Virus record (IMG/VR): IMGVR_UViG_3300025626_000013
Location: 1-64,000 of that record
Strand: one strand, 5' to 3'
DNA from: a virus
DNA length: 64,000 nucleotides
The position numbers and the translations under genes are program-made. Below the pieces are notes generated by a model. The model worked only from the letters and a program-made list of their open reading frames with translations. It was not told where the DNA came from and searched no databases. Positions 46,338-54,220 of the stretch are shown one piece after another; position 1 is the first letter of the stretch; each line of letters begins with the position of its first letter.

Positions 46338-46614
46338 TGTCAAACCTTGTTGTTTCATACAAAACTTCACCATAATATTCTTTTGCATATTTCGGTGCAT
46401 CTGTATATTGATTAATATTAATAGTTGGTTTATTTATTTCTTTTTCAAGACTTGATTCTGTACGTACAGCCCGAGCATTTAGCATAGCACGACGAGCGGC
46501 CGCAGATTTTTTCTTAATAATTTCCATGCGAGCTGCGCGCGCAACGGCTTCTTTACGACGAGTAGCAATTTGCTTAATAAGGTCAATCCGCTCTGCTTGA
46601 GTTTTTGCGATCAT
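46324..46614 (-). CDS. Small Ala/Arg-rich basic protein
   Basis: 96 residues. The N-terminal 55 residues are a long basic helix (ATRRKEAVARAARMEIIKKK, AAARRAMLNARAVR), the C-terminus is acidic. First gene behind the early-type promoter at 46650. The basic helix could bind nucleic acid; no family recognised. Confidence 0.6.
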   Translation of the reverse strand: MIAKTQAERIDLIKQIATRRKEAVARAARMEIIKKKSAAARRAMLNARAVRTESSLEKEINKPTININQYTDAPKYAKEYYGEVLYETTRFDNDWD

Positions 46615-46649
46615 GTTATAAGTTCCTTAGTTAGTTTCATTTATACATC

Positions 46650-46678
46650 TTTATAGCATATAAGAAAGGGAATGTAAA
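46650..46678 (-). promoter_or_regulatory. Early-type promoter
   Basis: TTTACA (46678-46673), 17 bases starting TTCCC, TATAAA (46655-46650). Predicted start about 46643, leader 29 bases with AAGGAA. Nearly the same as the 58521 promoter over its 29 bases. Heads the small-gene/radical SAM/GT unit. Confidence 0.78.
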
Positions 46679-46692
46679 CCCCTAAAATGCAA

Positions 46693-46716
46693 TTAATCGA
46701 AATTAATTTCAATTAA
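46693..46716. promoter_or_regulatory. 24-bp palindrome at a stop codon, upstream of an early promoter
   Basis: A 12-base arm each side (TTAATTGAAATT / AATTTCGATTAA) with a single G-T wobble and no loop. It overlaps the TAA of the gene at 46713 and ends 15 bases before the -35 at 46678. With no loop and no T tract it looks more like a dimeric operator than a terminator. Confidence 0.5.
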
Positions 46717-46979
46717 CCCCAATCTTTTTTATCTCCGAGTTCTTCATTACGTTCATAACCAGCAGTATATTGTAAGATTTCGTCATTTGACATATTATGC
46801 CACGTAATACATTCACCATTATTAGTACCATATGGCCACCAATGTGGATTATATGCGCGATGATAATAACTATCAGCGCCACCCCGATCAAATGGGCCAC
46901 CATGACGAATCATCTCATTACTATCCGACCACGTAAGATCAAATTCAACACCATTATAAGTGTATAATTCTTTCTTCAT
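46713..46979 (-). CDS. Widespread phage hypothetical protein (HGGPFDRG family)
   Basis: 88 residues. YNGVEFDLTWSDSNEMIRHG, GGPFDRGGADSYYHR, MSNDEILQYTAGY and GDKKDWG at the C-terminus are strongly conserved in many phages and some bacteria. Function unknown. AAGGG 10 bases before the ATG. Probably in the unit from 47612. Confidence 0.8.
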   Translation of the reverse strand: MKKELYTYNGVEFDLTWSDSNEMIRHGGPFDRGGADSYYHRAYNPHWWPYGTNNGECITWHNMSNDEILQYTAGYERNEELGDKKDWG

Positions 46980-47023
46980 AATATATACCCTTTAACTATT
47001 TTCATTTATTGTAAAAAAGTTTT

Positions 47024-47245
47024 TCAAAAATTGCGCGCATAGACCTCCGTTTTGACCGCAATTGCATTCGCAGCAAAGCTTTTTTCTTCCATACGTATTA
47101 CATTAATCATTGAAAACTTTTCATTTGGGTTTTGCAACCTATTATAATAATGTTGAACTGAAGTGGCAGAAATTCCAGTTGCCCATTCAATCATTTCATA
47201 ATTACCGTTTTCTTTGGCATAAGCTTTAACTTCATACTTGGTCAT
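47024..47245 (-). CDS. Small hypothetical protein
   Basis: 73 residues, mixed alpha/beta, opening TKYEVKAYAKENGNYEMIEWA. Separated by 2 bases from the next upstream gene. No recognised motif. Confidence 0.55.
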   Translation of the reverse strand: MTKYEVKAYAKENGNYEMIEWATGISATSVQHYYNRLQNPNEKFSMINVIRMEEKSFAANAIAVKTEVYARNF

Positions 47246-47247
47246 AA

Positions 47248-47586
47248 TTATATTCCTTCAATTTTTTTAAATCCCATACCGGCACATAAGAAAAATTCTC
47301 CATTTAATTCAAAAATATCACCAACCGAAGAAGATGTTCCGTTATCACCTAAAACATCAACATACCGCTGATTGTTCCAAAGATTAGTCCATTCAAATGC
47401 TTCTTCAAGATTTTCTGTTTCAACTTCATATGCCGCAGTATAAAACTCTGAGAAATAATTAGCTTGAACCCGTTCGGCATCACCAAATTGCAACTGCATT
47501 TTGGCATCAAACTTTGGAACAGTCTCGTTGCGATTTATTGCATCAATTTCTGTTGGAGTGAGCTGTATTTGGTGAATAGTAATCAT
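47248..47586 (-). CDS. Small hypothetical protein
   Basis: 112 residues from ATG 47586, which has AGAGGAA at the right distance; a start at 47643 would run through the promoter. Ends with DVLGDNGTSSSVGDIFELNG and FLCAGMGFKKIE, a C-terminal pattern shared by many small phage proteins of unknown role. First gene behind the promoter at 47612. Confidence 0.65.
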   Translation of the reverse strand: MITIHQIQLTPTEIDAINRNETVPKFDAKMQLQFGDAERVQANYFSEFYTAAYEVETENLEEAFEWTNLWNNQRYVDVLGDNGTSSSVGDIFELNGEFFLCAGMGFKKIEGI

Positions 47587-47611
47587 AGTAATTCCTCTAT
47601 ATGTTACATAG

Positions 47612-47640
47612 AATATAACATGCAAAAACAGGAATGTAAA
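47612..47640 (-). promoter_or_regulatory. Early-type promoter
   Basis: TTTACA (47640-47635), 17 bases starting TTCC, TATATT (47617-47612). Predicted start about 47605, leader 19 bases. Confidence 0.72.
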
Positions 47641-47690
47641 CACTAAAATACATTTTATTTGTATTTTATTTTAACTGAGACATTTTTGTA

Positions 47691-47987
47691 TCAGTAATAT
47701 GTTTTATATAATTTTTTAATTTTATCTAGCTCGGGATGTTTATGAATCCATTGACCGGTACTAGCATTAAATTCTTTTTTAAAAAATGTATCTAATTTTT
47801 TATTAGTAGTTTTTATTGAAGTATCTACTTGTAAACATTTTTTATCAAATTCTGCATCTGACATAATTTCAGAATTTTTAAATTCATAAGCATATGCAGC
47901 AATGCTTAATTTAATACGCAACCAAGTTTGAAATTCAATTTCAGTTTTTTGTTTGGGAGTATTGTGCATAAATTGTTCAAGAGACAT
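47691..47987 (-). CDS. Conserved small phage protein
   Basis: 98 residues from ATG 47987, one base past the DHFR stop; the 48110 start lies inside DHFR. EFQTWLRIKLSIAAYAYEFK, SDAEFDKKCLQVD and TGQWIHKHPELDKI recall the SDAEFD pattern of short ligase-like (NAD ligase N-terminal) phage proteins; the match is partial and function is unknown. Confidence 0.65.
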   Translation of the reverse strand: MSLEQFMHNTPKQKTEIEFQTWLRIKLSIAAYAYEFKNSEIMSDAEFDKKCLQVDTSIKTTNKKLDTFFKKEFNASTGQWIHKHPELDKIKKLYKTYY

Positions 47988-47988
47988 A

Positions 47989-48462
47989 TTACTTTTTTGC
48001 CCATTTGGTAATTGTTCCGAATGGTGTAATACTGATTTTTCGAGGTTCAAATAATTTAAAAATTTCTGCTTTTGGTAAATGAACATCACAATTATAATTT
48101 TTGCCAACATTATTTAGCCATAACTCATCAATAATATCTAATGAACTATTTACTAGTTGTGATCCACCAATAATCCAAACATCTTCATATTGAGATATTG
48201 TATTCATTCTTGATTTGTAAATATCCGGGCGTATAATTTCTACACCGTACTGTATTTTCATTTTAGAGGACACTACTATGTTATGTCTATTAGATAGCGG
48301 TTTAAATGGTAAACTTTCCCAAGTAGACCTACCCATAACAACAGTAGAACCATTAGTGGATTCTTTAAACCATTTTAAATCTTCACTATTTTTAGGCCAC
48401 GGCAAATCATTATTTTTGCCAATTCCCCAATGTTTATCGTGGGCTAGAATTGCTCTAATCAT
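47989..48462 (-). CDS. frd: Dihydrofolate reductase
   Basis: 157 residues, close to standard bacterial DHFR (159). RAILAHDKHWGIGKNNDLPW is the folate/NADPH entrance, with the acidic position Glu in NSEDLKWF. VVMGRSTWESL, HNIVVSS and VWIIGGSQL bind NADPH. Regenerates tetrahydrofolate for dTMP synthesis. T-even phages carry frd together with td; no thymidylate synthase is seen in this window. Overlaps none; 1 base from the next gene. Confidence 0.92.
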   Translation of the reverse strand: MIRAILAHDKHWGIGKNNDLPWPKNSEDLKWFKESTNGSTVVMGRSTWESLPFKPLSNRHNIVVSSKMKIQYGVEIIRPDIYKSRMNTISQYEDVWIIGGSQLVNSSLDIIDELWLNNVGKNYNCDVHLPKAEIFKLFEPRKISITPFGTITKWAKK

Positions 48463-48464
48463 AA

Positions 48465-48665
48465 TTAAGTTAATCCATTAAGTAATTTTACTACTAATTC
48501 TTGGCTTTCGGCTATATGATATGTTGATCCATTTGAGGTAAAAATTCTGGTACATGACATATTTTCAACATTATCAGTATAAATTGCCATAATATGGTCA
48601 GAATTAAGATATATCTTATCTCCAACTCTACCTTCGGCCATATTTTCAAAACATATAAAACTCAT
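48465..48665 (-). CDS. Small FlbD-like hypothetical protein
   Basis: 66 residues from ATG 48665 directly after the upstream stop. YLNSDHIMAIYTDN, then TRIFTSNGSTYHIAESQELVVKLL follows the short beta fold of FlbD-like proteins; the similarity is a pattern only. Function in the phage unknown. Confidence 0.55.
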   Translation of the reverse strand: MSFICFENMAEGRVGDKIYLNSDHIMAIYTDNVENMSCTRIFTSNGSTYHIAESQELVVKLLNGLT

Positions 48666-48666
48666 A

Positions 48667-49032
48667 TTATTTTTCTTCGTCAAAAAGACAAAAGCGAATA
48701 CATTGCTCAGCAACGTTTTCACCATTTTTCCATGATTCTGGAAGTGTTTTAGTAAACCACTCATGTTCAACAATTTCTTCGAGTGGTTTGTTTTTAATAT
48801 TTAAATCATGAGCATTTTTTTTATACTCATTCATAAGATGCCCGACTTGCCAATCCGCAAATTGGGTACGGTATTCACTATTACCAAGATAACAACATGG
48901 CAATACTCCACCATCCGGATTAACTAAAATACGGTTATTTTCCATCCATTGGCATTTTACTTTAATTTCGCCACTTTCAAGCCGAGCACAGTTCTCATCG
49001 CTTATAATATAATCTCTATTATATTTTTTCAT
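48667..49032 (-). CDS. Stand-alone SPASM-like iron-sulfur domain protein
   Basis: 121 residues. RILVNPDGGVLPCCYLGNSE (Cys46, Cys47), then WFTKTLPESW and CIRFC (Cys111, Cys115), plus Cys15 and Cys27: the auxiliary cluster layout found at the C-terminus of radical SAM/SPASM proteins. No CxxxCxxC radical SAM motif is in this chain. The likely partner is the radical SAM core at 45100. Overlaps the neighbour by 4 bases; in the unit from 49885. Confidence 0.72.
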   Translation of the reverse strand: MKKYNRDYIISDENCARLESGEIKVKCQWMENNRILVNPDGGVLPCCYLGNSEYRTQFADWQVGHLMNEYKKNAHDLNIKNKPLEEIVEHEWFTKTLPESWKNGENVAEQCIRFCLFDEEK

Positions 49033-49289
49033 GCTTTATAAATTCCGGTTAATTTTGTTTCAAATGCTTCAACTTTTGCCAATCTATTAGGCCAAAGAAT
49101 ATATTCTTTTTCGGGATTTGCTTTTAAATTATTTAAAAGCGGAATAATTGCATTATATAATGCGTCTAATTTTTCTTGTGTACTTTGTGCGTTAGCTGAT
49201 ACTGATTGGGTGGTCGCCTGCAATTCTTGTACTGCCTGCAATTCGTCTTCGTCAACAGCAGTAAATCCGAAATCAAATAAATCATTCAT
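49029..49289 (-). CDS. Conserved small coiled-coil protein
   Basis: 86 residues from ATG 49289; AAAAGG lies 9 bases before it, and the longer start at 49307 would put the ribosome site inside the gene. NDLFDFGFTAVDEDELQAVQ, then a coiled coil and YILWPNRLAKVEAFETKL, a conserved C-terminal motif in marine T4-like phages. Role unknown. Confidence 0.68.
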   Translation of the reverse strand: MNDLFDFGFTAVDEDELQAVQELQATTQSVSANAQSTQEKLDALYNAIIPLLNNLKANPEKEYILWPNRLAKVEAFETKLTGIYKA

Positions 49290-49371
49290 TATTTTTAGCC
49301 TTTTCATCTTCTTCTCTGTATTTACGCATTATATACGCGTAATAAGATTCTCTGGGTTCTTTATTGACCAT
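49282..49371 (-). CDS. Tiny ORF (29 residues), coupled at both ends
   Basis: ATG 49371 overlaps the end of the glycine-zipper gene and the TGA overlaps the next ATG. The peptide is Arg/Glu/Tyr-rich (ESYYAYIMRKYREEDEKAK). It has no clear Shine-Dalgarno, so it would rely on coupling. Function unknown. Confidence 0.45.
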   Translation of the reverse strand: MVNKEPRESYYAYIMRKYREEDEKAKNNE

Positions 49372-49858
49372 ATGGAACGTCCACATAGACAGTATCACCA
49401 ACAGAATAAAAAGAATCTGAATAAATATAGCCACGCAAATTCTGGCGCTTCCAATGAATAATATATGTATATGATTGAGTTTCTACCGGAACATTAACTG
49501 TAGTACATACAGTTTCTGAACGATATCCAGATACAACCCGTTTATTACTGGTTTTATCTGCAGCAATAACAGCGCCAAAAATTGCTCCGGCCGCGGCACC
49601 TTTATCATTTCCGCTAACACCTTTACCAAGCAATCCACCAAGAATCATTCCAGCAAGAACATCTCCGCTATTAGATCCAGACTCAATATTGCGATAAACT
49701 GGAACATTTTGTAATGAGCATTGTTTTTGGTTTTGATATGATGTTTGCACTTGAGTAATTTTTTCAACATGCCAGACTTTAGCTGAACGTGTTACTGCAA
49801 ATGCCGCAGTACTTGCAAGACTGGCTATAACAGCCAATGGTATAAGTGATTTTTTCAT
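49361..49858 (-). CDS. Secreted glycine-zipper protein
   Basis: 165 residues. Cleavable Sec signal: KK start, hydrophobic LIPLAVIASLASTAAFA, probable cut after AFA. The mature part has a glycine-zipper block (AGMILGGLLGKGVSG ... GAAAGAIFGAVIAAD) as in the Rickettsia 17-kDa surface antigen family and other envelope proteins. Two lone Cys (QCSLQ, ETVCTT) could form a disulfide. Not a lipoprotein (no lipobox Cys). First gene after the promoter at 49885, so expressed early; it may alter the host outer membrane. Confidence 0.75.
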   Translation of the reverse strand: MKKSLIPLAVIASLASTAAFAVTRSAKVWHVEKITQVQTSYQNQKQCSLQNVPVYRNIESGSNSGDVLAGMILGGLLGKGVSGNDKGAAAGAIFGAVIAADKTSNKRVVSGYRSETVCTTVNVPVETQSYTYIIHWKRQNLRGYIYSDSFYSVGDTVYVDVPYGQ

Positions 49859-49884
49859 AGCAATTTCCTCATATGATTTAATTT

Positions 49885-49913
49885 ATTATAACAAATAAAA
49901 TACAGGATGTAAA
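49885..49913 (-). promoter_or_regulatory. Early-type promoter
   Basis: TTTACA (49913-49908), 17 bases, TATAAT (49890-49885). Predicted start about 49878, 20 bases before the glycine-zipper gene. Directly follows the lysis-unit terminator. Confidence 0.78.
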
Positions 49914-49929
49914 CAGTTAATTTCACTTT

Positions 49930-49969
49930 TATGAAAATAAAGTGACCCACAATTTCTGCAGGCCACTTT
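49930..49969 (-). terminator. Rho-independent terminator after the endolysin
   Basis: Nine-base stem (AAAGTGGCC with GGTCACTTT, one G-T pair) around a 13-base loop at 49969-49939, followed by TATTTTCAT. Lies 5 bases after the endolysin stop and before the early promoter at 49913. Confidence 0.72.
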
Positions 49970-49973
49970 ACTA

Positions 49974-50843
49974 TTATAAGAGTACTGCTAAAGTGGCTGG
50001 ACCAGCAATACCATCAGCAGTTAAGCCATTTGCGGCTTGCCATTCTTTTAATGCGCGCTCAGTGCCTGGACCAAATACGCCATCCGCACTAATACCCAAA
50101 GCTTCTTGCATCATTCCAACACCTGCGCCCTTGCAACCTTTACGTAGCACACCGATGTCATCTACATCAAAATCATCATCACCAGCATCTTCGCTAAGTG
50201 AAACCGGATTACCAAACACTTCCATTGCTTTTGAATATCTGCTTTGACGATCCGCAAGACCAATATTTCCGCCGTTAATTTTTTTTGTCATTTTCACAAC
50301 GTCATCAGTATCTGCAATAGCATTGAGGTTATTGGCATCCCAGAACCAGCACGCTGACTCTACAGCGCCCTTAGGTGTTGCTACATAGATTGCAGCTTCT
50401 TCTGCACTAATGCCAATGCTACGGCCAAATTTGGTATAATTTTCGCGACCAGTTAATTGCTTAAGCCCACGACCCCGAAATAACCAACCATCACCTTCAT
50501 TAACATTGCCCATTTTATATTTGCGGAATTCATCCATATAAACATAATTAGCAATTTTTTCGGGATTACGAGCATAATCAGCAGCATTGCGTTTATGTGG
50601 AGCTGAGCCAAAATAACGTCCAAACACTGCGTTGAGCGCTTTTTCACTATAGTTTAAATTTTCTGATAATGAGCGGAAATTATTAGATTCATGTGCACAC
50701 TGAGAAATAAAATGCGCAGCCCGTCGTTCAGTAGTAATATCATATTTGGGCATTATAGCAACTAACGCTTCATACCAAGAATCAATATCTTTATTACCGG
50801 GAATTAGCTGTGCAAGTTGTTCTTTTTGTAATTCAAAACTCAT
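49974..50843 (-). CDS. GH19-type endolysin with peptidoglycan-binding domain
   Basis: 289 residues. The catalytic domain (1-210) has CAHESNNF with Glu52, ENLNYS with Glu61, YVYMDEFRKYKMGN and GDGWLFRGRGLKQLTGRENY, the signature of phage GH19 (chitinase-like) endolysins. A PG_binding_1 domain follows an acidic linker (GADDDFDVDD-like): LRKGCKGAGVGMMQEALG, ADGVFGPGTERALKEWQ. No signal peptide, so it needs a holin-type partner. Last gene of the late unit 53417-49974, ahead of the terminator. Confidence 0.9.
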   Translation of the reverse strand: MSFELQKEQLAQLIPGNKDIDSWYEALVAIMPKYDITTERRAAHFISQCAHESNNFRSLSENLNYSEKALNAVFGRYFGSAPHKRNAADYARNPEKIANYVYMDEFRKYKMGNVNEGDGWLFRGRGLKQLTGRENYTKFGRSIGISAEEAAIYVATPKGAVESACWFWDANNLNAIADTDDVVKMTKKINGGNIGLADRQSRYSKAMEVFGNPVSLSEDAGDDDFDVDDIGVLRKGCKGAGVGMMQEALGISADGVFGPGTERALKEWQAANGLTADGIAGPATLAVLL

Positions 50844-50863
50844 GGTTTATATCCTTTTCAATT

Positions 50864-51622
50864 TTATAAATTGTTTTTCAAGTTAGCTTCTATATTACTT
50901 ATATATCCATCAATTGAATGATCAGTTAGTGGATCGGCTGCTCCGGATGTCCAAATACCATCCAAAAATTCTTTTAATTTAAATAAAAGATTGCTTTTAC
51001 GTTCAACGCCTTCGGCGTCAAAATAACATTCTGTGCCATGGTGCTTATATCCCATAATTGCTAATGGAACCCGGCAAACAATATCATTATTATTTACCCA
51101 TCTCATATGTGGGGTTTGCAGATTTTTAGTATAGCCCTTTAATCCAACTCGTGGGGAGCCAAAGGTAAAAATTGCCATAGGATCGGATAAGTGTGCTGCA
51201 TTAAAACATCTTGAAGCCATAATAGTAGTCATGCCAGCCCCTAAGCTATGCCCAGTAAACCAAAGATCTCTATTTTTAACCGCGCCCACTCTAAGTTTAG
51301 ATTCTAGTAATGGCCATAAATCATCTGCTTCCGATTTAAATCCAGCATGAACTCTACTTTTAGATTCCGATTTTACTGGCCATGCATTTAAATCTGCTTT
51401 TAAATCATTTAATTCAGTTGGTTCTGTGCCACGACAAGCAATAACAGTATCATCAGCACTTTGAAAACGATAAGCTTGTGCTCCATCAGCATTATAAAAT
51501 TCAGCAAAATAAAAGCCTAATTTTTTACTTTCAATCTTAGCTTTAGTGGGCTTCATATATGCAATTTTTGAAAGCTTTGCAAATAATAATGCTTGTTCAT
51601 ATTTTGACATATTTCTTATCAT
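50864..51622 (-). CDS. Class 3-type lipase
   Basis: 252 residues. The nucleophile elbow is FTGHSLGAGM with Ser126, preceded by VIACRGTE (oxyanion region) and followed by FTFGSPRVG and NNDIVCRVP with an acidic position expected near 180 and a C-terminal His (GYKHHGTE). This is the Lipase_3 alpha/beta hydrolase pattern. AAGGA lies 7 bases before the ATG at 51622. Between endolysin and membrane protein in the lysis unit, so it may break host membranes or the outer leaflet; that role is inference. Confidence 0.8.
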   Translation of the reverse strand: MIRNMSKYEQALLFAKLSKIAYMKPTKAKIESKKLGFYFAEFYNADGAQAYRFQSADDTVIACRGTEPTELNDLKADLNAWPVKSESKSRVHAGFKSEADDLWPLLESKLRVGAVKNRDLWFTGHSLGAGMTTIMASRCFNAAHLSDPMAIFTFGSPRVGLKGYTKNLQTPHMRWVNNNDIVCRVPLAIMGYKHHGTECYFDAEGVERKSNLLFKLKEFLDGIWTSGAADPLTDHSIDGYISNIEANLKNNL

Positions 51623-51632
51623 TTTTCTGTCC

Positions 51633-53417
51633 TTATAAAGTAAGTATTCTACTCTTATCTATTGTAACTTCATCAACATTTTCATAATAAACAGTTTCTT
51701 CTTTTTTTACAGTTTTTGGTTTAGTAGAATTTTTATATTTTTTGAATCCCATATTTGCAGCAATTAATAGTAAAACTGCAAGTGGATCAAATACAGAAAT
51801 AATAATAATTATTACCCATCTGACAGCTTCTTCTAATAAATCTTCGGTTGCATCTTCTCTATAAATGAATTCTGCAATATATTTTACTGGTCCAACTTCA
51901 GTTTCGTATTTACGGTATTCAGATTCTAAATTAAATTTTTCCACATATAAAGATTCTATTTCGGAATTTTTTGCGATAATAGCAGCTTCTTCAATTGTAA
52001 TTGCATTAGTATTATCAGTAGTAATTCCAATTGATAAACTATTTCTTAAGCTAACAATTAAATTTTGACTTGCTAATATTTGGGCATTTACAGTCTCTCG
52101 TATTTGGTCTATTTTAACACGGGCTTCATTAATTTTAGCACTTTCTGTGTTTTGTAATTCTTTAATTGTATTTTGAGCTATAACTCTTTTATCCCTATTC
52201 TGAATAACAAGCGTATTTTCAATATTATCAATTTTTGCTTGTATATCATTTTGAACATTATTTAATTCTTTACTAGAATCTTTTCTGATATTGCTAATAA
52301 TATCTAATGCTTCTTGTTTTGAGTTATTTATTGATATCGACTGATTTCCTCTCAAGTCATTAATCAAATTGGCTAGCCGCTGTTTTTCATTATCTAACGC
52401 TGTTTGTGCAATTGATCTTAAATCTAAAATTTGATTTTGTAATTCAATAATTCTTTCTCGCTGAGATTCTATCCAAACATTATAAGCATTTCTAGTATTA
52501 TTACCAAATAGCCCATCAGAGGTAACACCAATCACTGCTTGGCCTTGCTGTATTTTATCTATATCTTTACTCTGTAGATTATTTGTTACTATAATAATTT
52601 GATCTTCAATTTTTGCTATTTGAATTGCAATAAGTTCTGCTGAACTATTATCAATTTTTAATGTTGATAGTTTTTCTTCGTATGCAGCAGCAGTTTCGTT
52701 TATTGTTTTTAATTCATTATTAAGCAATTCTATTTGGCTTAAATATGGCGCAGTTTTTTCTTCAATGCTAGAAACATCAGCATTATTTAATTCTTTTCTA
52801 TACTGATTAGTTAATGCAACCAATCGAATTAATTCATTATCAAGACTTTCAATATCCGCTTCAAAAGATGCAATTCTCTTCTGGCGATTAGAATTTTCGG
52901 TTTCAATAATTGCTAATTGTTCATTAATTTGTGGTTCAACTCTGGCATATGCATTGTTGATACGAAGTTGTTCTTTATCTAGTTGTTCTTGTATAGCATC
53001 ATTATTAGCAAAAGCATTTTCTCCTATAGTTATAATCTTTTCTTCGGATCGTGCTATAGCAGTTTTTAATCTAGCAATATCTTCATCAATTCTTTCAATT
53101 TTAGCCAATCCATCTTTAGCGCCGGCAGTTTGCTCAATATGAGCTTTAGACAAGAAGCCAAAAATACCCATGCTTGTAATAAACATAAGCAGCACTACCG
53201 AAAGTGTTAAATAAGATTTTAAAAGAAATGGGGTATTTTTCCAATTATCATATAACCAAGTAGCAGTTATAAGTTTACCAGCCTCTAATACGCCACCCAT
53301 AATAGCAACAGGAATAATAGCCGCTGCAAATATTGAGGTTAACCCAATTATTGAATAATATGCTGCAACTGCAGCAATTGCTAATGAGCAAATAAATGCT
53401 AAAATATTAATAAACAT
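51633..53417 (-). CDS. Large membrane protein with long coiled coil
   Basis: 594 residues. Three N-terminal membrane segments (about 5-25, 28-48, 70-92: INILAFICSLAIAAVAAYY, FAAAIIPVAIMGGVLE, YLTLSVVLLMFITSMGIFG), then about 400 residues of coiled coil. A short SDGLFGNNTRNAYNVW segment inside resembles the PG_binding_1 core, and a last membrane helix (WVIIIIISVFDPLAVLLLIA) precedes a short charged tail. Related proteins are common in marine T4-like phages with no known role. Under a late promoter and with lipase and endolysin, a holin or spanin-like function is possible. Confidence 0.72.
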   Translation of the reverse strand: MFINILAFICSLAIAAVAAYYSIIGLTSIFAAAIIPVAIMGGVLEAGKLITATWLYDNWKNTPFLLKSYLTLSVVLLMFITSMGIFGFLSKAHIEQTAGAKDGLAKIERIDEDIARLKTAIARSEEKIITIGENAFANNDAIQEQLDKEQLRINNAYARVEPQINEQLAIIETENSNRQKRIASFEADIESLDNELIRLVALTNQYRKELNNADVSSIEEKTAPYLSQIELLNNELKTINETAAAYEEKLSTLKIDNSSAELIAIQIAKIEDQIIIVTNNLQSKDIDKIQQGQAVIGVTSDGLFGNNTRNAYNVWIESQRERIIELQNQILDLRSIAQTALDNEKQRLANLINDLRGNQSISINNSKQEALDIISNIRKDSSKELNNVQNDIQAKIDNIENTLVIQNRDKRVIAQNTIKELQNTESAKINEARVKIDQIRETVNAQILASQNLIVSLRNSLSIGITTDNTNAITIEEAAIIAKNSEIESLYVEKFNLESEYRKYETEVGPVKYIAEFIYREDATEDLLEEAVRWVIIIIISVFDPLAVLLLIAANMGFKKYKNSTKPKTVKKEETVYYENVDEVTIDKSRILTL

Positions 53418-53448
53418 TAATGACTTTCGTATATAAGTAATGTATACT

Positions 53449-53456
53449 TATTTATA
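53449..53456 (-). promoter_or_regulatory. Late promoter octamer TATAAATA, lysis unit
   Basis: Exact octamer, predicted start about 53443, 26 bases before the membrane protein ATG. With the terminator at 49930-49969 it delimits the lysis unit. Confidence 0.7.
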
Positions 53457-53473
53457 TATTAAAAGCTGTTAAA

Positions 53474-53662
53474 TTATGCTTTTTCGCCCAAAACAAATAC
53501 GCAACCAGCTTCGTAATTGGGCGGAAAAAATTTACCATCTCCGCCTAGCATTAAAGATAATACTGATCTATTGTATATACATTCATCAGGAGTAGCATAT
53601 AGACCAATAGTCGATGCGTCTAACTTACCGCTAACAAATACCACATAAACTAATGCCCACAT
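53474..53662 (-). CDS. Small hypothetical protein
   Basis: 62 residues, N-terminal hydrophobic (MWALVYVVFVSGKL), two Cys (ECIYN, AGCVFVLG). AAGGA before the ATG. Possibly exported or membrane-bound; unknown role. Confidence 0.55.
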   Translation of the reverse strand: MWALVYVVFVSGKLDASTIGLYATPDECIYNRSVLSLMLGGDGKFFPPNYEAGCVFVLGEKA

Positions 53663-53674
53663 TTATTTAATCCT

Positions 53675-54205
53675 TTAATCCCATAGATTTTCATAGAAAC
53701 GACCAAATAATTTAAATCCATCAGTCATTCTACCTTGATGCGCTATAGCATCTTCATTATCCCATTTATAGTCATATTCAGATATCCAACAATCTTTGCA
53801 TTTTTGTTCAAACGCCCAAATCATTTCGTCTAAAATATTGTCCCATTCTTCTTCACTTAATTCATGTGGATAACTATGCTTTGTTTCTTTTAGCTGTTTA
53901 AGCATTGGTAATATAATCAAAGCAAGCGTATTATCCATACTCCATGTATCCCATGGATCTATACGAACCTTAACTTTTTGTACTCTTTTGTCTAGCCACA
54001 ATCGATTAATTACATCGTATACTGACTGTACAGCATTTTCAATTTTTTCAAGAAGCATTTCTTTAAACGGTTCTTGAACTGGTAGTAGTCCCTTTTGTTT
54101 ATAATCAGGCCGTAACTTTTTCAGAGCATCATATTTTTTATCCATATAATTTGTATGAATATCACAAATCAATCTATCTGGATATTTTTTAATCCGTACT
54201 TTCAT
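53675..54205 (-). CDS. Widely conserved phage hypothetical protein
   Basis: 176 residues. KVRIDPWDTWSMDNTLALIILPMLKQLKETKHSYP is a strongly conserved block in many myoviruses, with an acidic C-terminal half (AFEQKCKDCWI, GFKLFGRFYENLWD). No function known. A late octamer lies only 16 bases upstream of the ATG, with AAGGAA between. Confidence 0.75.
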   Translation of the reverse strand: MKVRIKKYPDRLICDIHTNYMDKKYDALKKLRPDYKQKGLLPVQEPFKEMLLEKIENAVQSVYDVINRLWLDKRVQKVKVRIDPWDTWSMDNTLALIILPMLKQLKETKHSYPHELSEEEWDNILDEMIWAFEQKCKDCWISEYDYKWDNEDAIAHQGRMTDGFKLFGRFYENLWD

Positions 54206-54220
54206 AGCATATTCCTTAAA

